In this document: in pieces, positions 7,617 to 14,853 of the stretch
Layout: each line of letters begins with the position of its first letter
How positions within the stretch are numbered: the stretch's first letter is position 1
NCBI GenBank assembly: GCA_003135055.1
Contig: PLDF01000312.1
Coordinates: 330 to 38,605 of the forward strand
Reading direction: 5' to 3'
DNA: 38,276 nt
Source of the DNA: Bryobacterales bacterium
GTDB lineage: Bacteria; Acidobacteriota; Terriglobia; Bryobacterales; Bryobacteraceae
Translations under genes and position numbers: made by a program
Notes under the pieces: generated by a model
The model's input: the letters and a program-made list of their open reading frames with translations, nothing else
What the model was told of the DNA's origin: nothing
Database searches by the model: none

Positions 7617-8327
7617 TTATTTCAAGCTCAATCCGCCATCCACGGCCAAAACCTGCCCCGTCACAAAACTGGACCCCTTCAAGAAATACGTCACCGCATC
7701 CGCGACATCTTCCGGCGCCCCACCTCGCCGCGCCGGAGTGACTTCGATCATCCGTCTCCCCCGCTCGTCGATGTCTTCGAACGGAATCACGCCCGGCGCC
7801 ACCGAATTCACGGTAATCCCCGGCGCCCACGCCTTCGCCAGCGCGCGCGTCAACATGATCACTCCCGCCTTCGACGCGCAATAGTGCGCGTGCTCCGCCC
7901 ACGGCCGGATGCCGCCCAGCGAGCTCAGGTTGACAATCCGGCCGCCGCCCGATTTCTGCATCAGCCGCGCGCCGTGCTGGCAACAGAAGAACGTCGCTTT
8001 CAGATTCACCGCGTGGATGAAGTCCCAATCCTTCTCCGTGATCGCCATCGGGTCGAAGCGCGTGAAGCGCGCGGCATTATTCACCAGCCAGTCGAGGCGT
8101 CCCATGCGCTCTTCCACCTCGGCGAACATCCGCGCGATCTCGTCCACGCTTTCCAGGTTGGCGCGGAATAACTCGGCGCCGCCGCACTCGTCGGCGGTCT
8201 GCCTCGCTTCGGCTTCCGAGCGGTGGTAGTGGATGGCAACGCGCGCGCCTTCCCGCGCCAGGCGCAGCGCGATGCCGCGGCCGACGCGTTTGGCCGCGCC
8301 TGTTACAAGCGCCACTGGGCTATTCAT
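7617..8327 (-). CDS. SDR oxidoreductase, pteridine reductase/FolM-like
   Basis: A 236-aa classical short-chain dehydrogenase. It has the cofactor motif TGAAKRVGRGIA (residues 9-20), the NADPH-favouring HYHRS after the second strand (33-37), NNAAR (83-87), and the catalytic Ser136, Tyr149 and Lys153 (HYCASKAG). The KRVGxxIA and HYHRS combination is typical of pteridine reductase 1 and FolM (dihydromonapterin reductase), which reduce pterins with NADPH; other 3-oxoacyl-type substrates cannot be excluded. The start at ATG 8327 lies 25-30 bp inside the end of a family C repeat, which therefore forms most of its 5' leader. Upstream in the same direction lies the MFS gene. Confidence 0.85.
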   Translation of the reverse strand: MNSPVALVTGAAKRVGRGIALRLAREGARVAIHYHRSEAEARQTADECGGAELFRANLESVDEIARMFAEVEERMGRLDWLVNNAARFTRFDPMAITEKDWDFIHAVNLKATFFCCQHGARLMQKSGGGRIVNLSSLGGIRPWAEHAHYCASKAGVIMLTRALAKAWAPGITVNSVAPGVIPFEDIDERGRRMIEVTPARRGGAPEDVADAVTYFLKGSSFVTGQVLAVDGGLSLK

Positions 8328-8353
8328 TTAGTGCCCCATTTTTGCTAGTGCAA

Positions 8354-8417
8354 ATCGTGGCGCACTGGGCGCCCTCTGGGCACATGCGTGCAGCGTTCAC
8401 ACTCGTGTGAACGCGCT
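8354..8417. repeat. hairpin repeat, family C, copy in SDR leader
   Basis: A 64-bp element ending in a perfect 10-bp stem, GCGTTCACAC (8393-8402) with GTGTGAACGC (8405-8414). The reverse complement matches 35334-35400 almost base for base (about three differences in 61). Both copies end in GCGCCACGAT close to a downstream start codon, here of the SDR gene. Confidence 0.75.
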
Positions 8418-8473
8418 GCCGGTGCTCGACCCACCGACAAACCACCGGCGGCAAGACCGCCGGCGCTACCATC

Positions 8474-9766
8474 TCAAGCGGCTGGCTCTCCATGTACCTC
8501 CACCTCTTCCGGCTCCACGCCCGGCCGCGACGGCTCGGGCAGACGTCCACTCCAGTTCGCCCACGCCCAATAGACGGCCGTCAAGGAGCTCAACCCGCCC
8601 GCGATGGCGCCGATGGTGCGCGGATTCCAATACTCCGAAGCGATTCCAGCCGCCATCATCGAGAGCATCATCACCGACCACTGTACCGATTCGTTGGTCG
8701 AAAAAACGCGCCCGCGGAATTCGTCCGGTACCGTGCGCAGCAACTGCCACATGTTGAGCACGGAAGTGACGCCCACGCCGGCTCGCGAAAGCGCAATGAA
8801 CACCAGCGCCCAAGAAAAACTGCGCATCTGGCTAAACAGGATATACGACCCGCCATGCACGATGTAGCAAACCACGATCACCCGCTTGTAATCGCGAAAG
8901 CTCAGGCGCTTGCCGAAGTTGTAGGCCAGCGTTCCGCCGATCACCAACCCCAGCCCCGCGCAGCCCCAGATGGCGCCCAGGCCGGCCGGTCCGCGGTTGA
9001 ACACCAGCTCGCCAAAAACCGTGAACAGAATCTGCGCCGCGCCGCCGCCCGTGGCCCAGCCTACGCCCACCATCATCAGGCCGAACACCAGCGGAACCGA
9101 CCGGATGTAGCGCAGGCCCTCGACATATTCATGCCACGGCCGCACCACTTCAGCTTCCGTCAGCGCCTGGCGCCGCGCGCGGAATCCCCCAGGCACGCGC
9201 AGTTGCGAAATGCATAGCGCCGAAACCAGGAACGACAGCGCGTTGACCGCAAAAGCCCATTGATAGCCGAACCCCATGACGCTGGTTCCGCCCAAAAACG
9301 CGCCCAGTGCGAGCGTAGTCCACGCCGTGGTCTGGGTGAGCGAATTGGCCGTGTGCAGCTCTTCCCTGGTGGCGATGGATGGCAGAATGGCCGCGCGGCC
9401 GCTGGTGAAAAACGGCGACGCCAGCATTAACAGCGCGCTCAACAAATAGAGCAGCCGCGGGTCAGGATGCTTCGCGGCGTAGATGAACCCCGCGGCCACC
9501 ACCGTGCGGATGAGGTCGCTCGCGATCATCACCCGCTTGCGGTCGAAGCGGTCCAGCGTCACTCCCGCCAATGGCCCCGCGAGCATAGCCGGAACCGCGC
9601 GCGAGAGCAGCACGCCGGTCACCACCAGCGGAGATTTCGTCACCGCCACCGCCAGGCTGAACACGGCGATGTTGTTGAAGTGATCGCCAATTTCGCTGAC
9701 TACCTGGCCGATCCACGTGTAGCGATAGTTGCGATTCTCGCTCAGCAGAGAGAGCAATGCGTTCAA
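8474..9766 (-). CDS. MFS transporter (MFS_3/enterobactin-exporter-like)
   Basis: About 430 aa from a TTG at 9766, giving LNALLSLLSENRNYRYTWIGQVVSEIGDHFNNIAVFSLA, the usual N-terminus of this drug/siderophore exporter family. About twelve hydrophobic helices follow, with the cytosolic loop motif LDRFDRKRVMI between helices 2 and 3 (the MFS loop signature) and VPDEFRGRVFS in the second half. It probably exports a small molecule; the substrate is unknown. The frame remains open upstream through a family A repeat to an ATG at 9898, adding 44 low-complexity residues. I prefer the TTG start on homology, but read-through from the ATG is possible. Confidence 0.82.
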   Translation of the reverse strand: MNALLSLLSENRNYRYTWIGQVVSEIGDHFNNIAVFSLAVAVTKSPLVVTGVLLSRAVPAMLAGPLAGVTLDRFDRKRVMIASDLIRTVVAAGFIYAAKHPDPRLLYLLSALLMLASPFFTSGRAAILPSIATREELHTANSLTQTTAWTTLALGAFLGGTSVMGFGYQWAFAVNALSFLVSALCISQLRVPGGFRARRQALTEAEVVRPWHEYVEGLRYIRSVPLVFGLMMVGVGWATGGGAAQILFTVFGELVFNRGPAGLGAIWGCAGLGLVIGGTLAYNFGKRLSFRDYKRVIVVCYIVHGGSYILFSQMRSFSWALVFIALSRAGVGVTSVLNMWQLLRTVPDEFRGRVFSTNESVQWSVMMLSMMAAGIASEYWNPRTIGAIAGGLSSLTAVYWAWANWSGRLPEPSRPGVEPEEVEVHGEPAA

Positions 9767-9770
9767 GTGG

Positions 9771-9892
9771 CGCGGACCCCCTGGTCCGCGGCCGTCCCGC
9801 TGGCCAGCCTTCCGGGGATCGTTTGAGGACGATGTGGTTCGACGAAGAGCGGGCCCGGGGGGACCCGCGCGGACCAGGGGATCCGCCCCACA
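9771..9892. repeat. palindromic repeat family A, copy 1 (MITE-like)
   Basis: A roughly 120-bp element. The left end has GCGGACC/GGTCCGC (9772-9789, loop CCCT). The right end, read in reverse complement, repeats GCGGATCCCCTGGTCCGC (9869-9886), so the element has related inverted ends like a miniature transposon. It lies directly upstream of the MFS start and downstream of the racemase gene. Related copies are at 11211-11310 and 22562-22618. Confidence 0.75.
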
Positions 9893-9911
9893 AAACAATG
9901 TCCGATGGCGT

Positions 9912-11033
9912 TCAACCGATCGACTCCTCCCGAACCGTGATGCTGCGGATGAAGTCCAGGTCGAGGGCGTAACCGAACCCCGGCTCGTCGCGCAGCTCGA
10001 TGGTCCCCTGCGGCGTCACTTCCACGGCGGGCTGAATGATGTCGCGCTTCCAATAGCGCTTGCTGGCGGAAACGTCGCCCGGCAGCACGAAGTTCGGCAG
10101 CGCGGCCAGCGCGATGTTGTGCGCGCGCCCGATGCCGGCTTCCAGCATGCCGCCGCACCACACCGGAATGCCGGCAGCCTGCGCGGCATCGTGTACGCGC
10201 TTCGATTCGGCGAATCCGCCCACGCGTCCCAGCTTAATGTTGATGATGCCGCAGGCGCGCAGCTTGACGGCTTGTTCGGCGTGGTGCGCGGTGCGGATGC
10301 ATTCATCGAGGCAGATGGGCGTCGCAAGCTTCGCCTGCAGTGCGGCGTGGTCGATTATCTCGTCGTGGCTCAGCGGCTGCTCGATCATCATCAAATAGAA
10401 CTCGTCCAGGCGGCGCAGATGGTCCGCATCCGCCAGCGTGTAGGCCGAGTTCGCGTCGACCGAGAGCTTGATGCCGGGGAAGCGCTCGCGTACGCGCCGG
10501 ACCACATCGATATCCCAACCCGGCTTGATCTTGAGCTTGATGCGCTGGTATCCATCGGCGAGCTCGCGCTCGATGCGCGCCAGCAGCGCGTCCACCGTAT
10601 CGTGGATCCCCAGCGAGACGCCGCACGGAATTTCGCGGGGCTTTCCCTGAAGCGGGCCTCCGCCGATTTTCTTCCACAACGGAACGCCTTCGAGCCGCGC
10701 GGCCAGGTCCCACACCGCGGCTTCCAATCCGCCGCGCGCCATATTGTGCCCGCGAATGTGCGCGCTTAGCGGGGCAATGTCTTCGGGCCCTTCGACCGTG
10801 CGCCCCACCACGCGCGGAGCCACGTAATCGCGCAGAATGAGCCACGCCGATTCCGTCCACTCCTCGTTGTAGAACGGGTTCTCTCCGGCGGTCACCTCGC
10901 CCCATCCCGTGGCGCCTTCGCCGTGGACTTCCACCAGAACCATGTGGCGTTCGGTAGTGCGGCCAAAGCTGGTTTCGAAGAAATGCACCAGCGGCATGGA
11001 AATCTGCCGCAGCGTGACGCGCTCAATCTTCAT
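9912..11033 (-). CDS. enolase-superfamily N-succinylamino-acid racemase / o-succinylbenzoate synthase
   Basis: A 373-aa protein from ATG 11033 (TTGGAG upstream), overlapping the GNAT gene end by 11 bp. It has the muconate-lactonising/OSBS core: KLKIKPG with the catalytic Lys near 166-168, metal ligands Asp193 (SVDANSAY), Glu218 (IEQPL) and Asp243 (LDECI), and the opposing Lys267 (INIKLGRVGG). Family members catalyse o-succinylbenzoate formation in menaquinone synthesis, N-succinyl/N-acylamino-acid racemisation, or both. No men gene is nearby, whereas a COG3375-like GNAT acyltransferase overlaps it, the pairing known for the Geobacillus D-to-L amino-acid conversion pathway. I favour the racemase role. 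The gene symbol is left empty because the two activities cannot be told apart here. Confidence 0.85.
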   Translation of the reverse strand: MKIERVTLRQISMPLVHFFETSFGRTTERHMVLVEVHGEGATGWGEVTAGENPFYNEEWTESAWLILRDYVAPRVVGRTVEGPEDIAPLSAHIRGHNMARGGLEAAVWDLAARLEGVPLWKKIGGGPLQGKPREIPCGVSLGIHDTVDALLARIERELADGYQRIKLKIKPGWDIDVVRRVRERFPGIKLSVDANSAYTLADADHLRRLDEFYLMMIEQPLSHDEIIDHAALQAKLATPICLDECIRTAHHAEQAVKLRACGIINIKLGRVGGFAESKRVHDAAQAAGIPVWCGGMLEAGIGRAHNIALAALPNFVLPGDVSASKRYWKRDIIQPAVEVTPQGTIELRDEPGFGYALDLDFIRSITVREESIG

Positions 11034-11865
11034 GCCATGGCTCCAATAAGTAGACACCCTCGGCGTCGTTTCTCTCGAAACCCGTCACCGCAAGCCCGCG
11101 CGCAAACGCGCTCTGAAACTTTTCCGCGTTGGCTAACTGGATCGCGCGAGCGCGCCCGTTATCCTCCGCGCGAATCCGCGCGATATCCGCCGGATAAGGA
11201 ATCCGCAAGTAGGGCGGACCCCCCGGTCCGCGGCCGGCCCCCTGGCCGGCCGCTTCCTCTCGATCGGCAACGGATCCGGTGGGACCCGTGCCGACCTGGT
11301 TGTCCGCACCACGGCGCTCAAGAATCTTCAGCACGCGCGCCGACCCAATCCACCACTCCGCATAGCACCGATCGGTTGGCAGTCCACCGTGCAGCGGGCT
11401 CGAAGTATCGCCATATTGATTCACCGAGTAGCGCCGCACAATAGCCCCCAGCCGCTCAATATTAAAAAACGCATTCTTCAACTCCAGCGGATCGAAGGTC
11501 CATTCAATCAGCGGAATGCCACGCGCCAGCGCGTCCTCCCGTTGCCGCAGCTTCAAGCGGCGTCCGATGCCCAGGTTATGATATGCCGGCAGCACGCCCA
11601 GCATGTGGCTGTGCAGGTAAGCATTTCCGCCAGGCTTGACTCCCGGAATTCCCAGGCAGAACCCGATCGTTGTTGCGCCATCGAACGCGCCCAGAACCTG
11701 CCCGCCAACCCGGCTCGCCACCACGAAGAAGCGCAGCGGCAGCAGATCGATATCGTCGAAGCCCCAGATGACTTTTTGCAATTGGACCGCGGCACGGAGC
11801 TCGTCGAGCTCCGTCAACCTGCGGATCTCGATTACGGCGCTGCCGCCTGCTTCGCTTCCTGCCAC
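11023..11865 (-). CDS. GNAT-superfamily acyltransferase (COG3375-like) with in-frame repeat insertion
   Basis: The core reads IEIRRLTELDELRAAVQLQ, then LPLRFFVVASRVGGQVLGAF, HSHMLGVLPAYHNLGIGRRLK (the acyl-CoA binding Q/RxxGxG/A-type loop) and IEWTFDPLELKNAFFNIERLG. This is the COG3375 family, in which characterised members N-succinylate D-amino acids. The likely start is GTG 11865 with GGAGG four bases upstream, giving 280 aa and a 34-bp overlap with mazG; no ATG is available. Between RVLKILE and IPYPADIARIRAED lie about 35 Gly/Ala/Arg-rich residues encoded by a family A repeat (11211-11310), so the repeat entered in frame. It leads straight into the racemase gene. Confidence 0.8.
   Translation of the reverse strand: MAGSEAGGSAVIEIRRLTELDELRAAVQLQKVIWGFDDIDLLPLRFFVVASRVGGQVLGAFDGATTIGFCLGIPGVKPGGNAYLHSHMLGVLPAYHNLGIGRRLKLRQREDALARGIPLIEWTFDPLELKNAFFNIERLGAIVRRYSVNQYGDTSSPLHGGLPTDRCYAEWWIGSARVLKILERRGADNQVGTGPTGSVADREEAAGQGAGRGPGGPPYLRIPYPADIARIRAEDNGRARAIQLANAEKFQSAFARGLAVTGFERNDAEGVYLLEPWHED
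11211..11310. repeat. palindromic repeat family A, copy 2, inside GNAT gene
   Basis: The left end is GCGGACC/GGTCCGC (11214-11231, loop CCCC). It is followed by a perfect 10-bp stem, GCGGCCGGCC (11230-11239) with GGCCGGCCGC (11244-11253) around CCCT. The right end resembles that of copy 1 (GCGGA..CC.GGTC.GC.CGGGTCC in reverse complement). The element is wholly within the acyltransferase coding region and keeps its frame. Confidence 0.8.
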
Positions 11866-12638
11866 AGCGCCTCCATTTCTTCGATATTCGATTGCGCCAG
11901 AGTCTTCCCAATCTCGCCAAGTTTGCGCTCGATGTAGCCGAACCGCTTGCGAAATTTCGCATTGGTCTTGCGCAGCGCCTGCTCGGGATCCACCTTGACG
12001 AACCGCGCCAGGTTGACCAGCACGAACAACAAGTCGCCCAATTCGTCTTCGAGTTCCGGCTGCACCGCGTTGCGGCGCGCTTCGTCGAACTCGGCCAGCT
12101 CTTCGTGCAGCTTCTCGATCACCTGCTCGGGATTTTCCCAATCGAAACCGGCCCCGGCCGCGCGCGAAGCGATCTGCTGCGCCTCCACCAGCGCCGGCAG
12201 CGCGCGCGGAACGCCCGCCAGCAGGCCGTCTTTAGCCGCGCCGCGGTCCTTCTTTTCGGCGGCCTTCGCTTCGCCCCAGATGCGCAACACGTCGCCCGCG
12301 TTTTCCGCCGATTGCTCGCCGAACACGTGCGGATGGCGGCGGATCAGCTTTTCGTTGATGGCGTCCAGCGCGTCGCCGATTCCAAAAAGATCCTCTTCGG
12401 CAGCCATTTGCGCGTAGAAAACCGCCTGCAGCATGAAATCGCCCAGCTCTTCGGCGAGCCCGGGATAATCGCGCCGGTCGATGGCATCGATCACCTCATA
12501 GGTCTCTTCCAGCGTGTAAGGCTTGATGCTATCGAAGGTCTGTTCGCGGTCCCACGGACAACCATCCGGCCCGCGCAACCGTTGCATGATCTCGACCAGT
12601 TGTTGAAATTTCGGCCCGGCGGCAGTGGCGTTTTTCAT
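11832..12638 (-). CDS. mazG: nucleoside triphosphate pyrophosphohydrolase MazG
   Basis: A 268-aa two-domain MazG starting at ATG 12638. The first domain has FQQLVEIMQRLRGPDGCPWDREQTFDSI and the metal-binding EExxE...ExxD pattern (YTLEETYEVIDAI, then EELGDFMLQAVFYAQ). The second repeats it as KLHEELAEFDEA and LEDELGDLLFVLVNLAR. The enzyme hydrolyses non-canonical or excess (d)NTPs to monophosphate and pyrophosphate, and in bacteria can lower ppGpp-linked stress. Length and both motif sets are normal. It heads a leftward run with the GNAT and racemase genes, with a 34-bp overlap to the former. The promoter should be in 12639-12865. Confidence 0.93.
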   Translation of the reverse strand: MKNATAAGPKFQQLVEIMQRLRGPDGCPWDREQTFDSIKPYTLEETYEVIDAIDRRDYPGLAEELGDFMLQAVFYAQMAAEEDLFGIGDALDAINEKLIRRHPHVFGEQSAENAGDVLRIWGEAKAAEKKDRGAAKDGLLAGVPRALPALVEAQQIASRAAGAGFDWENPEQVIEKLHEELAEFDEARRNAVQPELEDELGDLLFVLVNLARFVKVDPEQALRKTNAKFRKRFGYIERKLGEIGKTLAQSNIEEMEALWQEAKQAAAP

Positions 12639-12865
12639 TGTTTTGGGAGCGTTTTTTTCAGGGTAACAAAACCGAGCCGCGACCGTGAGAAGCCGGGAAT
12701 TAATGCCAAAAAGCCCAAAATGGGTGCGTGGGGGGATATGAAATCGTCACTCGCTCGCTCAGAACGTCTCCTAGGGCTTCTGGCAAGGCTCCTACAGAGC
12801 CAAATTCCGGGTTTTTGGCGGCTTTGGAATAATTCACAGCTCCTGAGGGGAGCGGAGTCCCCCGG
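12639..12865. other. intergenic region upstream of mazG
   Basis: 227 bp without a gene between the phosphatase stop and the mazG start. It contains a loose inverted repeat: GCCAAAAAGCCC (12705-12716) opposite GGGTTTTTGGC (12809-12819), with flanking CCGGGAATT and AATTCCGGG. This could be another degenerate repeat element. It must hold the mazG promoter, but no convincing -35/-10 pair was found. Confidence 0.4.
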
Positions 12866-13369
12866 TCAGCGCGGCCGATTCAGTGTGGCAGCAAAAGAAT
12901 CGATCCAGGCGCGCTGTTCCGCAGTCTCGGGAACCGGCGCGTGACGCGCCGCGCTCACACGCTGGATGGCTTCGGAGGGACTAATGCCCGTCTCAACCAG
13001 CAGCGTGGAGGCGATCAATCCCGCGCGGCCGATTCCTTGGCGGCAGTGGATTGCGACAGACTTGCCCCGGTTCAGCGCCTCTTCCAACGCCGCAAGAAGC
13101 CGCGCAGCCTCAGCATCGGAGCCGGGCACGCTCCGGTCGACAATTGGCAGCGAGTAGAATTCCATGTCGTTCGCCTCACAGTATCTGGGTTCCTCATCGA
13201 GACCCAGGTCTTCGGCCTCGTCGGGTTCCAGAAGCGAAACCACCACATCGACGCCGGTGCGGCGCCAGCCTTTCATCTCGTCGTCGAGCCAGTCGCCGCC
13301 GCGCGGACGTGGCGAGATTGCCATCCGTCCAAGCCACGGTCCTTCTACCCAAAATAGGCCCGTGAGCAT
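12866..13369 (-). CDS. dual-specificity/tyrosine phosphatase-like protein
   Basis: A 167-aa protein with the phosphatase P-loop HCRQGIGRAG: catalytic Cys109 and Arg115 in HCxxGxxR, and the likely general acid Asp78 in LPIVDRSVP. The N-terminus WVEGPWLGRMAISPRPRGGDWL and the segment GVDVVVSLLEPDEAEDLGL match the cyclin-dependent-kinase-inhibitor-3/plant-like DSP family found in bacteria. It should dephosphorylate phosphotyrosine, phosphoserine or another phosphoester; the substrate is unknown. It starts 2 bp after the stop of the small ParB-like gene, so the two are probably cotranscribed. Confidence 0.88.
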   Translation of the reverse strand: MLTGLFWVEGPWLGRMAISPRPRGGDWLDDEMKGWRRTGVDVVVSLLEPDEAEDLGLDEEPRYCEANDMEFYSLPIVDRSVPGSDAEAARLLAALEEALNRGKSVAIHCRQGIGRAGLIASTLLVETGISPSEAIQRVSAARHAPVPETAEQRAWIDSFAATLNRPR

Positions 13370-13371
13370 CG

Positions 13372-13677
13372 CTAAGATTCGCTCCTCATAATGACCTCTC
13401 TTGGGAGAGTGTTTATTTCGACGCCACGCGCCCGCAGAACATAAACTCGATGATGGCCATCCAAGACTGTCCCATCCGGTCTGGCTTTCAGACAGTCTTT
13501 TTGTCCAGGCATGAGCGTCCCCGTCAGATGTTCAGTAGTCATCCGCTCCATCTGCGCCAGTTTGACCTTGCTTAAGGATTCGTCGGGGTGAAGAAATCGT
13601 AGCGGAGGGTATTGCATTTCAACACCGCCAACGCCACCATCGTAACAGTGTACGGCGGAGATTGCATCGCAGTTCAT
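13372..13677 (-). CDS. small ParB-like/HTH-less nuclease-domain protein
   Basis: About 101 aa from ATG 13677 (GGGGG just upstream); another ATG at 13617 is possible. The open frame extends to 13737, but that would overlap the divergent dehydrogenase start. The C-terminal part, LSKVKLAQMERMTTEHLTGTL, then DGTVLDGHHRVYVLRARGVEINTLPRE, resembles the ParB/sulfiredoxin fold motif (dGhhRv.al). Proteins of this size occur in many Acidobacteriota and Proteobacteria without known function. The 2-bp gap to the phosphatase suggests a two-gene unit. Confidence 0.65.
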   Translation of the reverse strand: MNCDAISAVHCYDGGVGGVEMQYPPLRFLHPDESLSKVKLAQMERMTTEHLTGTLMPGQKDCLKARPDGTVLDGHHRVYVLRARGVEINTLPREVIMRSES

Positions 13678-13722
13678 CCCCCGAATCCTTTGGGCCGCCC
13701 GCTTCATCCCAACAATTGACCT

Positions 13723-14739
13723 ATGCCCAAAATCCAAGCCTTAGCCGCGAGCGAAGCCCGCGCGAAACTTCTACCCTTCACTTACGACCCTGGCCCGCTC
13801 TTGCCCGAGCAGGTCGAAATCGACGTCCAATATTGCGGCGTCTGCCACTCCGATCTTTCCATGCTCAATAACGAGTGGGGCTTCACGGCCTATCCTTTCG
13901 TACCCGGACATGAAGCGATCGGCGTAATCTCGGCCGTTGGCGAAGGCGCCAAAGGCGTCAAGGCCGGCGATGTTGTGGGACTCGGCTGGAACGCCGGAAG
14001 CTGCCTGCATTGCCGCCAGTGTCTCACTGGCAATCACAATATGTGCGCGACGCTCGAGCAAACCATCGTCGGCCGCTACGGCGCATTCGGCGCCAAAGTG
14101 CGCTGCCACTGGCTTTGGGCCACGCCCATCCCCGCCGCCGTGGACGCCGCCAAGGCCGGTCCCATGCTCTGCGGCGGTATCACCGTCTTCAATCCCCTGG
14201 TGCAGTTCGGCGTGCTGCCCACGCATCGTGTGGGCGTGATCGGCATCGGCGGGCTGGGACACATTGCGCTTCAATTCGCCAACAAGTGGGGATGCGACGT
14301 GACCGCGTTCAGCTCCACCGCCTCCAAGTCCGATGAGGCCATCCGCATGGGCGCGCATCGCGTCATCGACACGCACTCGCCGGAACAGCTCAAGCAGGCG
14401 GCCGGTTCTTTCGACCTGATTCTTTCCACCGTCACCGCCGATTTGGATTGGAATGCCTATCTGGCCGCTCTATCGCCCAAGGGCCGCTTGCACGTCGTCG
14501 GCGCGGCGCCCAAGCCCCTCGAAGTTCCCGCCTTCGCGCTGATAGTGGGCCAACGCTCCGTAAGCGGCTCGCCTTCGGGGGCGCCCGCAACCGTCGCCAC
14601 CATGCTCGATTTCGCCGCGCGCCACGGAATCGCGCCAGTGGTGGAAGAGTTTCCCATGTCTCGCGCTAACGAAGCGATGGCGCATCTGGAAGCTGGCAAA
14701 GCGCGCTACCGCATCGTACTGAAGAACGACCTGGGTTAG
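13723..14739 (+). CDS. NAD(P)-dependent zinc alcohol/aldehyde dehydrogenase (YahK/CAD type)
   Basis: A 338-aa medium-chain dehydrogenase. Catalytic zinc ligands are Cys41 (CGVCHSD), His63 with Glu64 (PGHEAIG) and Cys150. The structural zinc site is Cys94, Cys97, Cys100 and Cys108. The cofactor loop is GVIGIGGLGH (171-180), followed by AFSSTASKSDEAIRMGAH, where Ser rather than Asp at the strand end favours NADPH. This is the cinnamyl-alcohol-dehydrogenase/YahK subgroup of broad aldehyde reductases. The ATG at 13723 gives the usual N-terminus. Its start faces the ParB-like gene, and a long inverted repeat follows its stop. Confidence 0.92.
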   Translation: MPKIQALAASEARAKLLPFTYDPGPLLPEQVEIDVQYCGVCHSDLSMLNNEWGFTAYPFVPGHEAIGVISAVGEGAKGVKAGDVVGLGWNAGSCLHCRQCLTGNHNMCATLEQTIVGRYGAFGAKVRCHWLWATPIPAAVDAAKAGPMLCGGITVFNPLVQFGVLPTHRVGVIGIGGLGHIALQFANKWGCDVTAFSSTASKSDEAIRMGAHRVIDTHSPEQLKQAAGSFDLILSTVTADLDWNAYLAALSPKGRLHVVGAAPKPLEVPAFALIVGQRSVSGSPSGAPATVATMLDFAARHGIAPVVEEFPMSRANEAMAHLEAGKARYRIVLKNDLG

Positions 14740-14841
14740 AATTTTCGACGCAGAGACGCTGAGGCGCAGAGTCAAGCGCAGAGAACACATTGAGAGTCTT
14801 CTCTGCGTGGCCTCCGCGTCTCAGCGTCTCTGCGTCGAAAA
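14740..14841. repeat. long inverted repeat (hairpin/cruciform)
   Basis: A perfect 22-bp inverted repeat: the left arm (14740-14761) contains CGACGCAGAGACGCTGAG and the right arm (14820-14841) its complement. Inside lies a second stem, CGCAGAGAA (near 14778-14786) with TTCTCTGCG (14799-14807). It occupies the whole gap between the dehydrogenase stop and the permease start, so it could end transcription in both directions. CGCAGAGACGC repeats of this type are, as I recall, common in several phyla. Confidence 0.8.
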
Positions 14842-14853
14842 AACGCCCACGCG

